Shown: positions 42,770-54,205, counted from the first letter of the stretch. The stretch: 64,000 bases of DNA from Tetracentron sinense (GCA_015143295.1 CM026551.1:16417827-16481826); one strand, 5' to 3'. Notes: generated by a model not told the origin, from the letters alone. Program-made: numbers and translations.

Positions 42770-43560
42770 TCTATCAGTAAATCAAGAATATATTAACAAG
42801 AAGTGTACAGCTGGATCCACAACAGTGAACCCACTTGGCTACAAAACGCCAATTGAAATTTGAAAAAGCTCGAAAAAGGAGTCCCACGTCCCTACCCACA
42901 CAAAAGAAAGAAGCCAGGTCAACATCCTCCTCTTTGATAGAACACCAAGAAAATAATAGCTTGGTAAAAAAAGTATCTTTTCTAAGAAGTTATCTAATAT
43001 CCTAGTGTTCCTATCCTCCCAAATACTCCAGCAAATTGCACCCACAAGCCTTTTCCACACTATCGTACTAGGAGCATCGAGATATCGAATATAGTTTAGC
43101 TGGGATAAAATCCGAGATCGTGCGAGGAAAAACCAAACGGAATCTTACAAGATAAAGGAACTGGACACAAATCCATTAAAATGGGGAAATTGAAGAAGGA
43201 AGTGATCCACTGTCTCCTCATCAGATACCCAAAGAGCAACTATTAGCCATTCTCCACCCTTTGTCTTTTAATTGATTAAGTGAGGATCTAATCCAAAGAA
43301 GTTGTCCAAAGTTAGATCAAAACTTTGGAAGAATTACAGGGATTTTAAACAATTCGGTAAGGAATTTGAGGGGGTAATGGGAGAAAGATTTCACTGTAAA
43401 ATTTCCTGTCTCTAGACCAAACTTTGGCATCTCTAAAAAAGGGAGTTAGATTGAGATGAATTGAGTCGGCCCAGCTGACAAACTAAATCATCCATCTCCC
43501 AATCATTCAAATCCATTGCCCGGAGTCCAAATAAACCTTTTAGAAACTACCTCAAAACTA
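42770..43560 (-). pseudogene. LINE 3' end with zf-RVT region
   Basis: Minus strand: LWVSDEETVDHFLLQFPHFN (in pieces), WKRLVGAICWSIWEDRNTRI (residues 2-21 of the open frame at 43060-42839), and a tail ending near CTTGTTAATATATTCTTG. The IWEDRNTRI block is typical of plant LINEs. The upstream part to about 43560 is broken. Confidence 0.75.
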
Positions 43561-43719
43561 AACTGCTGCAAGAAATTTTTCTAGGGTTCTACTATTATTA
43601 AAAAAACTCAAGTGATAAAAATTTTTGGAATAAAGCAAAGATGGTATTTTACTACGCTCAAAGCGTGCCCAAACAGATCCAGTCAATTGGGTTCCTACAA
43701 TCCGCGTGCCCAAATGCGA

Positions 43720-43909
43720 TGTTTCATATGTAGTGTCTCATGTATGACTTAATGATTTAAAGGGTAGTTCTGTAATTTCATTGTGTATATATATATATAT
43801 GAATGAATGTAACCTAAGATAGAATCTCTCTTAAGGGTTTCTTCTCCCATCTATTCTTCCTTTTTCCCTTTCCCTTACACATTGATCTCTCAATCTTGAT
43901 TAAACTTCA
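43720..43909 (+). repeat. Left LTR of copia D
   Basis: Shares CTCATGTATGACTTAATGA, CTTAAGGGTTTCTTCTCC and TTGATTAAACTTCA with 48662-48861. It is followed by the primer site TGGTATCAGAG. Confidence 0.8.
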
Positions 43910-44860
43910 TGGTATCAGAGTAACACAATTAGGGACTGCGAGCAACACATCTCCTGGCTAATGTCATCATTAAATTGTTGATATTAGCATCATACCTGCT
44001 ATGTAATTCTATTGACGTCATTGGATTGTCTCAAGGCTGATACTAATAGAAAGCTCACGTTGAAAGGATCTCCACAATATATTTAACCTTATTTTTTGAA
44101 TTAGTCTTTAGAGTTTCCCGGAGAAAAATTATTGAAAAACTAGTTGATTATTTTTTCCATCAATTTGTTGCTATGAGAGACTACAGCAATGGTATGTAGT
44201 ATGTATTTTCACCGTTTGTTACCCCTTTAAATGATTGTGGCATTTTGGAATTTGGATTGCAATTTTTGAACTTATGTATTTTTTCCCCAAAATATGGTGA
44301 TCATCGTCCTCTACCTAGTATTTGTGGATTTCGAATCGTAGTGCAGCTGCAATTTGAGTCCGTTTAAGGTCGTTTGGCCTGGACATGATAGTAACAGTGT
44401 TGGTTGCTGGTTAAAGGGATTGGTTAGTGCTTTTGTGGTTGTGTATACTGGGTTGGTTGCCCCAGTATTCAGAAATTGATATATGTGTGCTTACTAATGT
44501 TTGAATGAACGTGCCATCATTTGGGCATATGGGTAGTCATAACTTTATGATGGTATCACAAAATTAATAGGTATAGTTACCTTCTTTGTCTAAAGCTTTT
44601 AACCTTATACTTAATGTCCGCAGGTGGTGCCGTGGTCGTCCTACATTGATAGAACATCTGAAAAACCTAGTACAAAAGATACCCAATATAAGAAGAAAAT
44701 GTTGGAATGGAAAGGAAATGACTCCCTAATCATGTCATGGCTGCCTTGCATCAGAATGGGACCTATGAGTTGTGAGCTGAAAAATTATTGGTTGCATGTA
44801 GGTTAACACTATTAAAGGAGACTTGATGATTATGAAGAATCATTTGCCCCAGCTGCTAAA

Positions 44861-45115
44861 ATGAAATCTGTGGTTCTCCCTCTGTCCATTGTTGCCAATA
44901 AGGATTGGTCCCTACACCAACCTGAGATCAAGAATGCCTTCCTTAATAAGGATCTTCAGGAAGTGGTTCACATGACAACTCCCCCTGGACTTGTATGCAA
45001 GGGGGAGGAAGAGAAGGTGTGCAATCTTGGGATAGCTATCTATGGCCTAAAACAATCTCTTAGGGTGTGGTTTGATAAAGGCATGAGGAATTACTATCAT
45101 ATTGGTATATTTTGA
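44861..45115 (+). pseudogene. Reverse transcriptase fragment of copia D
   Basis: SIVANKDWSLHQPEIKNAFL, NKDLQEVVHM, TPPGLVCKGEEEKVCNLG and AIYGLKQSLRVWFDK in one frame are copia polymerase blocks. QLDIKNAFL has become QPEIKNAFL, so the first catalytic Asp is Glu. The YVDD block is not found. The C-terminal piece FLGIEVAI-like to GAKPAISPMEVN lies after the LINE at about 46460-46600. Confidence 0.8.
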
Positions 45116-45289
45116 TTAGATCATTATCATAGGTAGTGATCAAGAATCTTCCAATGTACTACATGTCCCTGTTCTGCATTTTGATATCGATGATGACAAG
45201 GCTGGAAAGGATTTAGCATAAGTGTTTGTGAAACAAAAAGGTCAATGTTAAAAAAATTAAACCTGGTAAAATTGCATTTAGTCTATCGC

Positions 45290-46425
45290 CCAAAGGAGTA
45301 TGGTGTCTCAATCTATGGCCCCCTAGATTCGTGAACAAGGCTTTATTGGGTAAATGGCTTCGAGATTTGGGGAGGAACGCGATAGTTTGTGGACAAAATT
45401 ATTGTGGCTCCTCATGGGGAGTGTAATAGATGGATACCTAAAGACACAAAGAAACTACATGGGGTTGGTCTTTGGAGCGCTATACTAATGATGAACGCTG
45501 ATTTCGATAGACATACTAGGTAGTAGGTATGCTATTGGGTCCGGGAAGGAAGTCAAATTCTGGACTAATTTGTGGTGTGGCATTGCCACATTGCGTCATA
45601 CCCTCTATTCAATCTCTTACAACCAACGAGCATTTGTGGCGTCTATGGTTGAGTGTAGAGATGAGTCAATAGTGTCTTAATTTATGCAGGCTTTGAAGGA
45701 TTAGGAGATAAGCACGTTTGTCATATTTTTGTCTAGATTGGAGTCTTGTCACTCCTTCCCCATTATCTACGGATAGACGAGTTTGGTATAAGGACAACAA
45801 AGGTTGGTTCACTGTGAGATCCTTTCTACAGGTGTGGCATCCTATTCCCAGCACATTACTTCCTTGTCAGGTTGTGTGGAATCTAGGTGTGTCATCCAAG
45901 GTATCATTTTTTTTCTTTAGATTGCCTATTTGGATAAAATCATAACTTGTATCCACCTTCAAAGTAGAGGTTGAAATCTGGCGAATCGATGCGTGTTATG
46001 CCTTGCAACGAGGAATCAGTCGATCATTTGCTCTTACACTTTCCTTTGTGATTAACCTCTGAAACTATTTTTTTTCTTTGTTTAGGAATTGCTTGTGTCT
46101 TTCCTTATTCCTTCCAGGGCTCCTTATCTTGTTGATACTCGGCCTCGCTCAATTCTCAGCTCGATGTGCTCTAGTCTCTCCTCATAGGAGTCATCTCTTG
46201 GTCCATTTGGAAAGAGGAAAATAGGCGTATTTGTGAAAATTCTATGTTATCACATGAGAGAGTTAGGCAGTGGATTCAAAATATCATATTTGATTGGGCT
46301 TTAGTTAGAGACAATTGGGAGGTGTCGGGGAATCAAATGTAGGTTCATCCTTTGTGAATCTGCTCTATCTATTTGCAGCTCTTTTTGCATTAATGAAAAT
46401 CTTGATTAACAATAATAAAAAAATT
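45290..46425 (+). mobile_element. 5'-truncated LINE inside copia D
   Basis: The plus strand reads VNKALLGKWLRDLG, then HGVGLW-like and FWTNLWCGIATL-like segments. RVWYKDNKGWFTVRSFLQVW (about 45777-45836) and VVWNLGVSSKVSFFFF follow, then SIWKEENRRICENSM (about 46200-46245). This is the usual order at the 3' end of plant LINE ORF2. An A-rich tail lies at about 46400-46425, beyond which the copia sequence resumes. Confidence 0.75.
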
Positions 46426-46612
46426 GAATATTATGCTTGATGGTAGGATTTTGATAATTGAGAAAACTTCCTTGGCATTGAAGTTGCTATCTAAGAAGGG
46501 CATTTAATTTTCATAACGGAAGTATATTATAGACCTTCTCAAAGAAACATGAAAGTTTGGGGCAAAACCAGCCATATCCCCTATGGAAGTGAATACAAGG
46601 CCGAATTAAATA

Positions 46613-48025
46613 GTGGTGGTTTAAAAATCGGCGAGACAACTCGAAACTCGGCAAAGTCTACTTAGCTCGATTGAGTTTCAAGATGACTCACCAATAAACT
46701 CGACTTCTCCCAGCAAAGGCGAGTAACTCAACCGAGTTAACTCAACTCAGCTGACTCGGCCAACTTGACCAAGTTACATTTTTCCCGTTTTCTTTCTATT
46801 GTGAAAAAACTAATGCTCTTCTGTGAAAAACGTATGCATTGTTTTGTTTATAATTTGGATTCATCATTTCACCTACCAAGATTAACCATACTCTGCTATA
46901 GTTTATGATCTCACGCTATGGTTGTCTAACTCATTGAATCATATTTTTTTCTTTCCTTGTGTTCTTCAAAAATTCAGATCTTGTGTATATAAAACTATAT
47001 AATTTTAAAAGTTTTATAATCATCTAACAAATATATATGTAATTTTATGTATATTTTAATTCATATATATGTATATGAATATATATATACTAGTAAAAGT
47101 GCACGTGCCTTGCCCGTATAATTTTTTCATCATTAATTAAAAATATAACTTTTAAAAATAATCTAATTTTTATATATTTTCATTAGATGTCACATTACTC
47201 TCTTTATATTAAATACTTTTTTAATATATTATTATATTTATATAAATAAATTTAATATTTCTTATATTAATTTAAATTTGATATTAGAAAAGAGTTACTA
47301 ATAGCTAGATTATTTACTGGTCCCACTTATAAATGTATTAAAAGTGAGGAATCGTGCGTAATAATCTTCTACTAATAAAAAACAATAATATTAGAAATAA
47401 ATATTATGACATTATTATTGTTTTTCATGGTTAAAATATTGGTGCTTTTGACTTTAAAATATAAAAAATAAAAATAGAGAGTCCTTATCCATAAAAATAG
47501 CAAAAGAGAAATGAGTCCTTCTAACTCTCTACTTATAGAGAGTCCTTATCCATAAAATAGTAAATTTTAATATGGGTCTCATGGGTCCCACATTAGATTA
47601 GTATAACTTTAATGAGTCCTACTAACTCTCAAGTCTCAACTAATAGAGAGTCCTTATCCGTAAAAATAGCAAAATAGATATTTAATACGAAATAGTGGGT
47701 CTCATGGGTCTCACATAATACTGTATATTATAATTTTTTACTCCACATTATATTTTTTTTTTTTATAAATGGTGAAGGATAATTATATCCATATAAAATT
47801 TTGCATACTCCTTGTACTTTTATTAGTAAATATATATATATATACTTTTAATGTATATTTTATCATTAATTTTTATTTTATACTATATATATAACGAATA
47901 TTAAAAAATATTTTTTTTGTTTGAGTTGTAGGTGTCATTACTCGGACGTGTTTGACCGAGTTTTCGAGTTGACTCAACTCGACAAGGTTCCGAGTTGAGT
48001 CGAGTTTTCAAGTTTTAAAACATAG
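46613..48025. mobile_element. TCGAGT-rich MITE relative inside copia D
   Basis: Ends GGTTTAAAAATCGGCGAG (left) and CTATGTTTTAAAACTTG (from the right) resemble those of 13396-13818, and both flanks are dense in ACTCGACTCAACTCG-type motifs. It separates the copia block ending KPAISPMEV from the RNase H part. The middle is occupied by a Helitron-like element. The target duplication is not clear. Confidence 0.65.
47090..47831 (-). mobile_element. Helitron-like element, 742 bp, non-autonomous
   Basis: On the minus strand the 3' end reads CGGGCAAGGCACGTGC, then ACTTTTACTAG followed by host T; the end is CTAG as in plant Helitrons (CTRR), with a short GC hairpin upstream. The other end reads TTTACTAATAAAAGTACAAG, like the TC-TATACTAATAAAAG 5' ends but without a clean TC. 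No target duplication, as expected. Internal repeats of TAGAGAGTCCTTATCC occur three times (about 47475, 47537, 47645). Confidence 0.55.
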
Positions 48026-48660
48026 GGTGAACCTTTCACAGATCGAGAGATGTAAAGAAGAATAGTTTGTAAATTGATTTATCTCACAAGGATTAGACCT
48101 AACACCACAGTTGTTAGGTACATCAAATCATGTTTGCTAAGAAAGACATTTGGAGGTTATAGGTTATTTTGATGCAGATTGGGTTGGGTCCAAGCACGAT
48201 AGCTGATCTACTACAACCTACAGGTTATTGCACTATGGTAATGAAAACCTAGTGACATGGAAACACAAGAAACAAACCATGTCGCGATTCTTGTGCAGTA
48301 GCTGAGTATAGGACAATGGCATAAACTATATGTGAACTAGCCTAGTTTAGCCTTCATAGAAGAGTTGGTTTTTAAAATGTTGGCATCTATGAGGATTTTT
48401 GTGACAATCAAGCAGCCATACATATAACATCTAATACCACATTTCATGAGCATACAAAGCACATTGAAGTTGATTGTCACTTTGGTATGGAGAAGGTAGT
48501 GTCAGAGTAGATATGCACCTACTTTGTGAAATCTGAAGATCAACTTGTCAATAACTCAATATCCTCCCCAAATTCCTGGGTTTCACTCGGATTCAAAACA
48601 TTTTAGGTAAGATGGGCATGGTTGATATATATACTCTATTTTATACTATAATATAGCACA
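48026..48660 (+). pseudogene. RNase H of copia D
   Basis: Decayed blocks in shifting frames: YRLF-to-ADWVGSKH-like (about 48160-48200), NLVTWKHKKQ-like (about 48245-48275), CDNQAAIHI and [14 protein letters not shown] (about 48455-48495), then QLVNN. It ends just before the right LTR. Confidence 0.65.
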
Positions 48661-48661
48661 A

Positions 48662-48861
48662 TGTTTCATGTTTTATCTCATGTGTGACTTAATGACTTAA
48701 TTTTATCATAATATTAAAGAGTAATATATACATATAGATGTATGTGTGTATCTGCAATGAATCTAACCTGAGAAAATGAATCTCACTTAAGGGTTTCCTA
48801 TCTTCTCCTTCTTTCTTTTCCTCTTTTACACATTTCCTCTCTCGATCTTTATTAAACTTCA
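48662..48861 (+). repeat. Right LTR of copia D
   Basis: Aligns to 43720-43909 with many differences and small indels. Confidence 0.75.
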
Positions 48862-49787
48862 TTTCTCTTGAGAACTAGAAAGATCCCCAAAATATGCACC
48901 AATTTTATTTCCATAGACTCCAATGAACTGCTCCCAAAATCAAATGCCAAGCAGTGGATCTTCTATTTCTAAAATGAGACACTATCCAGCCAGTTATACA
49001 AGCTACCAAACTGAGAGGGAAAATCAAAGGACACACCTATTTTCCATCGTCTAATCCCTCCTCATCAAGTGGTCTATGGTGAGGATCTAGTGCAATACCA
49101 CTATTCATAGAAAGACACCTTCATTGAAAACTCGGAGTTCCAAAGGCCTCAGTAAGGAAAAGGGTTGATGATGCACTCCAACAAAGCAAGGTAGATTGAC
49201 GTAACTGAGAAAAATTCCTTGCCATCTCTAGACCAAAACCTAATTCCTAGGCCTACTGGATACTTCAGGTTGCATGTCGCTGAGCTACTCAAAAAATCTG
49301 ATAGGATATTCCAACTCTCAATCGTTTATATCCCTCCTTATCATCGAATTCCAAACAACCCTGCCTATAACTATTTCATAAAAACTCAAAACTAAGGCCG
49401 ATCGATTCATAAAAACAATATAAAGGAGCCAAAATCCTATTTTAGAGAGGAAGGACCACACCATATGCCCTCCCAAAGACGGGTCTTATCACCTCAGCCA
49501 ACACTGAAGCGAATTGATTTGGAGAACTCAGCTGTCACACTGAGGATACCTTTCCACAGATCCACCCAATAACCCATTCCACCATGTTGGGCTCCCACCC
49601 ACTAAGAGAGACATATCTTCTCAAAATATTTTGCCTCCAAAATTTGCACCTCTCCACTCCAAATACACACAAAAATCCCCCCAAAAGAGTTGTGTTAATT
49701 TCTCATGAGGATCACAGTTGTAAACCCCTTGTTTGGTCAGCGCATCAACTTTAGTCATGAAGTTAGGAGAATCAGTCACTACTTTGC
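48862..49787 (-). pseudogene. LINE ORF2 C-terminal fragment, continued at 54206
   Basis: The minus strand in shifting frames gives SLSGWEPNMVEWV, FSVG-GDKTRLWEGIWCGPSS, LKYPVGLGIRFWSRDGKEFF and FSMKVSFYEW, then a LVGAVHWSLWK-like block, the zf-RVT order of plant LINEs. The fragment is interrupted by copia E, whose TTTGC duplication joins 49787 to 54206. Confidence 0.65.
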
Positions 49788-49978
49788 GTAGGTTTGCTAG
49801 TTTGAGGGAAAGAGAAGAAGAAGAGAGAAAGAAGAGGAAAGAAATTAGGGAAAATGAGGAAGTTCACGTTTCCTCCTTTCTTTATATTAACTAGGAAAAT
49901 ATCACAAGGGTGGGCCATAGGCCCATACAAGAGAAGACATAAAATTAAGCAATAAAGGCCCATTACATTATACCAACA
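49788..49978 (-). repeat. 3' LTR of copia E
   Basis: Matches 53992-54200. It lacks a short stretch after AAGAAGAGGAA (AGAAGATGAGAG in the partner) and a TGGTGC stretch further on. It ends ATACCAACA beside the polypurine tract. Confidence 0.9.
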
Positions 49979-49989
49979 CTCCCCCTCAA

Positions 49990-50830
49990 GCTGGTGAATA
50001 TATGTCACACATGCCCAGCTTGCTAAGAATGTTAAATAAACGATAGCTAGGAACACCCTTGCTTAGGACATCTGCAAGTTGGTCACCAGTCTTCACATAA
50101 GGGATGCAGATCTCTCCAGAACTAAGTTTTTCTTTTATGAAAAACTGATCAATCTCAATATGTTTGGTTCTTTCATGCCGGACTGGGTTGTGGGCAATGC
50201 TAATCGCAGTTTTTCTTTTAGAGACTCATAGGCTTGTCCACTGGAAATCCAGGCTCCCTCAAGAGAATCTTTACCCATAGCAATTCACATATTCCATGAG
50301 CCATGGCACTGAACTCAGCCTCTGTACTAGACCTTGCCACTACTGCCTGCTTCTTGCTTCTCTAAGTAACAAGATTTCCTCCAACAATTATGCAATACCA
50401 AGACGTAGATCTTTTATCAGAAAAAGATCATGCCCAATCAGCATTTGTGTAAGCTTCTACTCTTAAGTGTCCATTAGAACCAAAGAGAATCCCTTTCCTA
50501 GGAGATGATTTCAATTACCTGAGGATCTTGTAAACTGCCTCTTGATGAGAGGTTTTTGGAGCATGCATAAATTGGCTCACCATGCTCACTGCATAGGCTA
50601 TATCAGGACGAGTGAGGGAAAGGTAAATAAGACGACCAACAAGTCTCTGATATCATCCTGCGTCACTAAGAGGTTCACCACCATCATCTGCTAACTTGTG
50701 ATTCTGCTCTATTGGCATATTCAAAGGCTTGCACCCCAACATCCTTGTTTCTCTGAGAAGGTCTAGGATGTATTTCATTTGTGAGATGAAAATCCCTCTT
50801 TTCCTTGATTTGGCAACTTCTATGCCAAGA
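49990..50830 (-). pseudogene. RNase H and polymerase C-terminal part of copia E
   Basis: Minus-strand blocks, from 50830 down: [77 protein letters not shown], then a decayed DWAGS and SAEAEYRAM region, and RTKHIEIDQFFIKEKL near 50130. Several stops. Confidence 0.8.
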
Positions 50831-51240
50831 AAGTACCTTAACTACCCTAAGTCCTTCTATGCCAAGAATCACACGGATGGAGTTCATTTTTGCCACAAGA
50901 GCAAAGATCTCATGTTAAACAATTTCATGAGTTTGGGTGAAACCTTTGCTATCAGTCTTGCCTTGTACCCTTCCACGGATCCATCTGACTTGTATTTCAC
51001 TGGTATTTCACTGTGAAGACCCACTTACATCCAACCAGTTTATTTTCCTTTGGGAGATCTATAAGTTCTCATATGTCATTTTTCTCAAGAGCCCCCATTT
51101 CTTCACACATCGCATCCTTCCAATTAGGATGGACAAGAGCCTCAGAGACACTGCAAGATAAAGACACAGAAGACAAGGAGGAGGCAAATGCACGATAGGA
51201 AGGAGATAAGGAGTTATAAGAAATAAAATTAGAGATCGGA
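50831..51240 (-). pseudogene. Polymerase N-terminal remnant of copia E with deletion junction
   Basis: The minus strand reads RLIAKGFTQTHEI near 50960, then AKMNSIRVIL (50894-50865), and jumps straight to the FLGIEVAKSR-type region. The segment that should hold the DIKNAFL, SIYGLKQSPRAW and YVDD blocks is absent. The 14-mer TTCTATGCCAAGAA occurs on both sides of the junction area (50818-50831, 50856-50869). Confidence 0.8.
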
Positions 51241-51242
51241 TG

Positions 51243-51875
51243 TTAAGTGCAAGTTCTAATTCCCTTTCTTATTGCAATAAGGAGATCAGAATCATCAACG
51301 GGTGAGGGGTCAGAGTCATTACCTGAGTTGGAAGGATCCGGATTTGAGGGAGAATCTTGGCATGGGGCGTGAGATATAGATCTTGGGCGCCTGGAATAAA
51401 CCTGCAAATCTCTTACTTTCTTGTTCTCAATATCAACCACAGGAGAATCAGGAAGAGGTAAAGGTTTCTTGTTCTCAATGTCAACCACAGGAGAATCAGG
51501 AAGAGGTAAAGGTTTCTTATTCTCAATGTCAACCACAGGAGAATCATAAATATCAAAAACAGGAAGAGGTATAGGAACAGGAGGAGAAGACAACTCTTCA
51601 ACATTAACATTCTCCCCCTGAAGAGGAGTCTTCAAAGTAAGAAAGTAAGGGATATCTTCAAAGAAAGAGACATCCATAGACACAAATTTTCGCTTGGAAG
51701 GAGGATGGTAGCATTTATAACCCTTACGAGTGGGGGAATACTCAAGAAAGACACATTTGACCGCATGAGGGTCAAATTTGGTGCGGTCAAGTTTGGGTAC
51801 ATGCACAAAGCAGACAGACCCAAACACTCTGGATGGGAATAGCAAAATGGGGAGAAGTAGGGGAGAGGATATCAA
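51243..51875 (-). pseudogene. Integrase C-terminal and linker region of copia E
   Basis: A 210-codon open frame: FGSVCFVHVPKLDRTKFDPH, AVKCVFLEYSPTRKGYKCYH, KFVSMDVSFFEDIPYF, then a linker with a 16-residue repeat (ENKKPLPLPDSPVVDI), then VYSRRPR and LLIAIRKGIRTCT. The first three blocks are the standard end of copia integrase (the CFVH and LGYS region). The linker connects to the polymerase. Confidence 0.85.
51421..51546 (-). repeat. 48-bp tandem repeat in the copia E linker
   Basis: The unit beginning TTGTTCTCAATRTCAACCAC recurs at 51421, 51469 and 51517, an exact 48-bp period with about 2.6 units. As it is a multiple of three it keeps frame and adds 16 residues per unit. Confidence 0.95.
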
Positions 51876-52470
51876 AGGGGGCTTTGAAGCCTAATATCCG
51901 TGCGGGTATTCTGTTCATAAGAAAGGCAGTGGACAATAAGGCTTCTGACCAAAGGTATTTGGGAACATGCATGCCAAGGATAAGGGATCTAGTGATGTCG
52001 AGTAGGTGTTGATTCTTGCATTCAGTCACTCCATTCTATTGGGGAGTGTGAACACAAGTGGTTTGGTGAACAATGTCATAGTTGGTAAAATAGATAAACA
52101 AGGCCTCACTCAGGTATTTCCCACCATTGTCAGAGCGAAAGATCTTAAGGTTGGCATCAAATTGAGTGCATACCATCCTATGAAAAGCTCAAAAAGAAGC
52201 AGAAACATTAGATTTGGACTTAAGAAGATACACTCAAGTGGCATGAGAAAAATCATCAACAAAAGTCACAAAATATTTATAACCAAACATTAAGTTAGTG
52301 GGTACAGGACCCCAGACATCAGAATGAATCAGTTCAAAAGGTGAATTGCATTTAGAAGTGCTAGGAGGGTATGAGACCCTACAATGTTTTGACAATTCAC
52401 AAGTTTCACATCGAAAAGAAACATCAGACAAGGAAACAAACAAGTGAGGAAACAGCCTCTTGAGAAGCAA
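51787..52470 (-). pseudogene. Integrase of copia E
   Basis: In broken frames: CETCELSKHCRVSYPPSTSK (zinc-binding, 52406-52347), ELIHSDVWGPVPTNLMFGYK with first Asp intact, FVTFVDDFSHATR, FRSDNGGKYLSEALF, a premature stop in TPQ*NGVTECKNQHLLDITR, and LWSEALLSTAFLMNRIPARI. First and second catalytic Asp are kept. Confidence 0.8.
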
Positions 52471-52824
52471 GAAAGATGGATGGCCTAAACGAAAGTGTTA
52501 TTGCATCAACTGGTCAAAATTACTCATGTGGCTTGAAGAGGACTGATAAGCACGAATCACAGAAGAGGAATCCAGATGGTACAGCCCATCCTTCTCACGA
52601 CCATTGCCAATAATCTGCCTCGTCACCAAGTCCTAAAAAAGGCAATAAGAAGGAAAGAAGGTGACACTACAATTCAGGGATTTGGCAATACTACTAATAG
52701 ACAAAAGATTAGTATCAATGCTAGGAACATGAAGAACGGTGGACAGTGGCATAGATGGGAAGATATGGATGGTACCCTTGCCTGCAATCGGGGACATTGT
52801 ACCATCCGCAATACGAACTTTATC

Positions 52825-53052
52825 TCACCCAGAATAAAGTTGATAGGAAGAAAAGATGTAGGACATGCCAGTCATATGTTCTGAGGCTCCAGAATCAATG
52901 ATCCAAGAGGGATGAGCAGATGGGATAAAGACACTAAGAGCAGTGGTAGAGGTACCTGACTGAACAATGGATGAGGTGGATGCAGGGGAAGGAGTTACCA
53001 ACTGAGACATGGCTTTAATCAGGGCTGCAACTTTGCAGCAGAGAGACTCCAC
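52825..53052 (-). pseudogene. Protease region of copia E
   Basis: SWIIDSGASEHMTGMSYIF (residues 48-66 of the open frame) carries the DSG aspartic protease centre. A Ser/Thr-rich stretch precedes it. Upstream at about 53224-53183 a zinc knuckle CDYCRQTRHTHAQC with all four ligands marks the end of gag. Confidence 0.85.
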
Positions 53053-53991
53053 ATCATCTCTAGGAATAACCAGGGGAGATGATGAATGTACGGCTGCTAT
53101 GGCAACATGGGTAGAGGTGTCTCCAAACCCTCTTGTCCAACACCCTCTTTAGGGCAAACCTCCCTTGCAGTTGCCAACACTGAGCATGGGTATGACGAGT
53201 CTGCCGGCAATAATCACATTTCAACTTAGCTTTGTAATCAACATTGGTACCATCAAACCGATTACCCCAACTCCTAGGACTCCCCCTACTACCCCCTCTT
53301 CCACCATACTGGAAATTGGAGGAAAGAGCAAACCCCTAATGTCCCACTCCAACACTTGGAGATACCATACGTGAGGATTGGGATGTCTCTGACATTTCGT
53401 CGAACACACACAATGCAAACACACAACCTTCAAAAAATCAATGGAGTCATACCTCCAAATTTCCCTTTGCTTCGAATCCAACTTCAATATACCTGAAGAA
53501 CAATGGAGTCACACCTCCAATCGACCTTGAGTTCATCAAAAACACTTTCTGTAGGCATTATAAGAACCAAAGAGCTAGAATAACTCTCACAACTTCTCCA
53601 AATCTTTGCCAATCGCACCAAACTTAGTTTAGAAACATTCCTTGCAAAAAACCGGTCCACTCTTCACCAATAAACACCACTTACAACAACTCATTTGACT
53701 ATATTCTAATCTGAATCGAACCATGTATTTTTTTTCTGCATTTTTTAATGTATTTTCCTTTAAATTCATGTAACTTCACCAATATTGGTCCAAATCACAT
53801 GATATATGATTCAAAAATCCGTAAGTCCAAGATCTCTAAAAACATACCTTCAAAACGACTTCATGGGTACCCTAAGCCATACGGATGACTTCAGCCGTAT
53901 GGCTGGTGACGTCACAGTGGCTGCTCTTCTTCTTGGCTGCTGTGGTTTGTTTTATCAAGACACTCCTTCCCTTTTTGAAGTCTGATACCAA

Positions 53992-54200
53992 GTAGGCTTG
54001 CTAGGGTTTGAGAGAAAGAGAAGAAGAAGAGAGAAAGAAGAGGAAGAAGATGAGAGAAATTAGGGAAAATGAGGAAGTTCACGTTTCCTCCTTTCTTTGG
54101 TGCTTATATTAACTAGGAAAATATCATAAGGATGGGCCATAGGCCCATACATGAGAAGACATAAAATTAAGCAATAAGGGCCCATTACATTATACCAACA
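53992..54200 (-). repeat. 5' LTR of copia E
   Basis: It runs from GTAGGCTTGCTAGGG at the primer-site end to ATACCAACA, followed by TTTGC. It contains CTCCTTTCTTTGGTGCTTATATTAAC; TTATATTAA may be the TATA-like element. Confidence 0.9.
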
Positions 54201-54205
54201 TTTGC

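Larger units (their letters stand above)
43720..48861 (+). mobile_element. Copia retrotransposon D (old), filled by a LINE, a MITE and a Helitron-like element
   Basis: The left LTR is 43720-43909 (TGTTTCATATG to AAACTTCA), the primer site TGGTATCAGAG is at 43910, and the right LTR is 48662-48861 (TGTTTCATG to AAACTTCA). Coding remains run in copia order: reverse transcriptase (44861-45115 and 46440-46610) and RNase H (48026-48600). No gag or integrase is recognisable. No target duplication matches, so the copy is old. Confidence 0.8.
49788..54200 (-). mobile_element. Copia retrotransposon E, internally deleted
   Basis: LTRs at 49788-49978 (3') and 53992-54200 (5'), and a perfect 5-bp target duplication TTTGC (49783-49787, 54201-54205). 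The polypurine tract TTGAGGGGGAG lies next to the 3' LTR and the primer site TTGGTATCAGA (53981-53991) next to the 5' LTR, all for minus-strand orientation. Gag is mostly missing and the catalytic centre of the reverse transcriptase is deleted, which explains the short length (4.4 kb). The remaining order is copia: protease, integrase, polymerase edge, RNase H. Confidence 0.93.
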
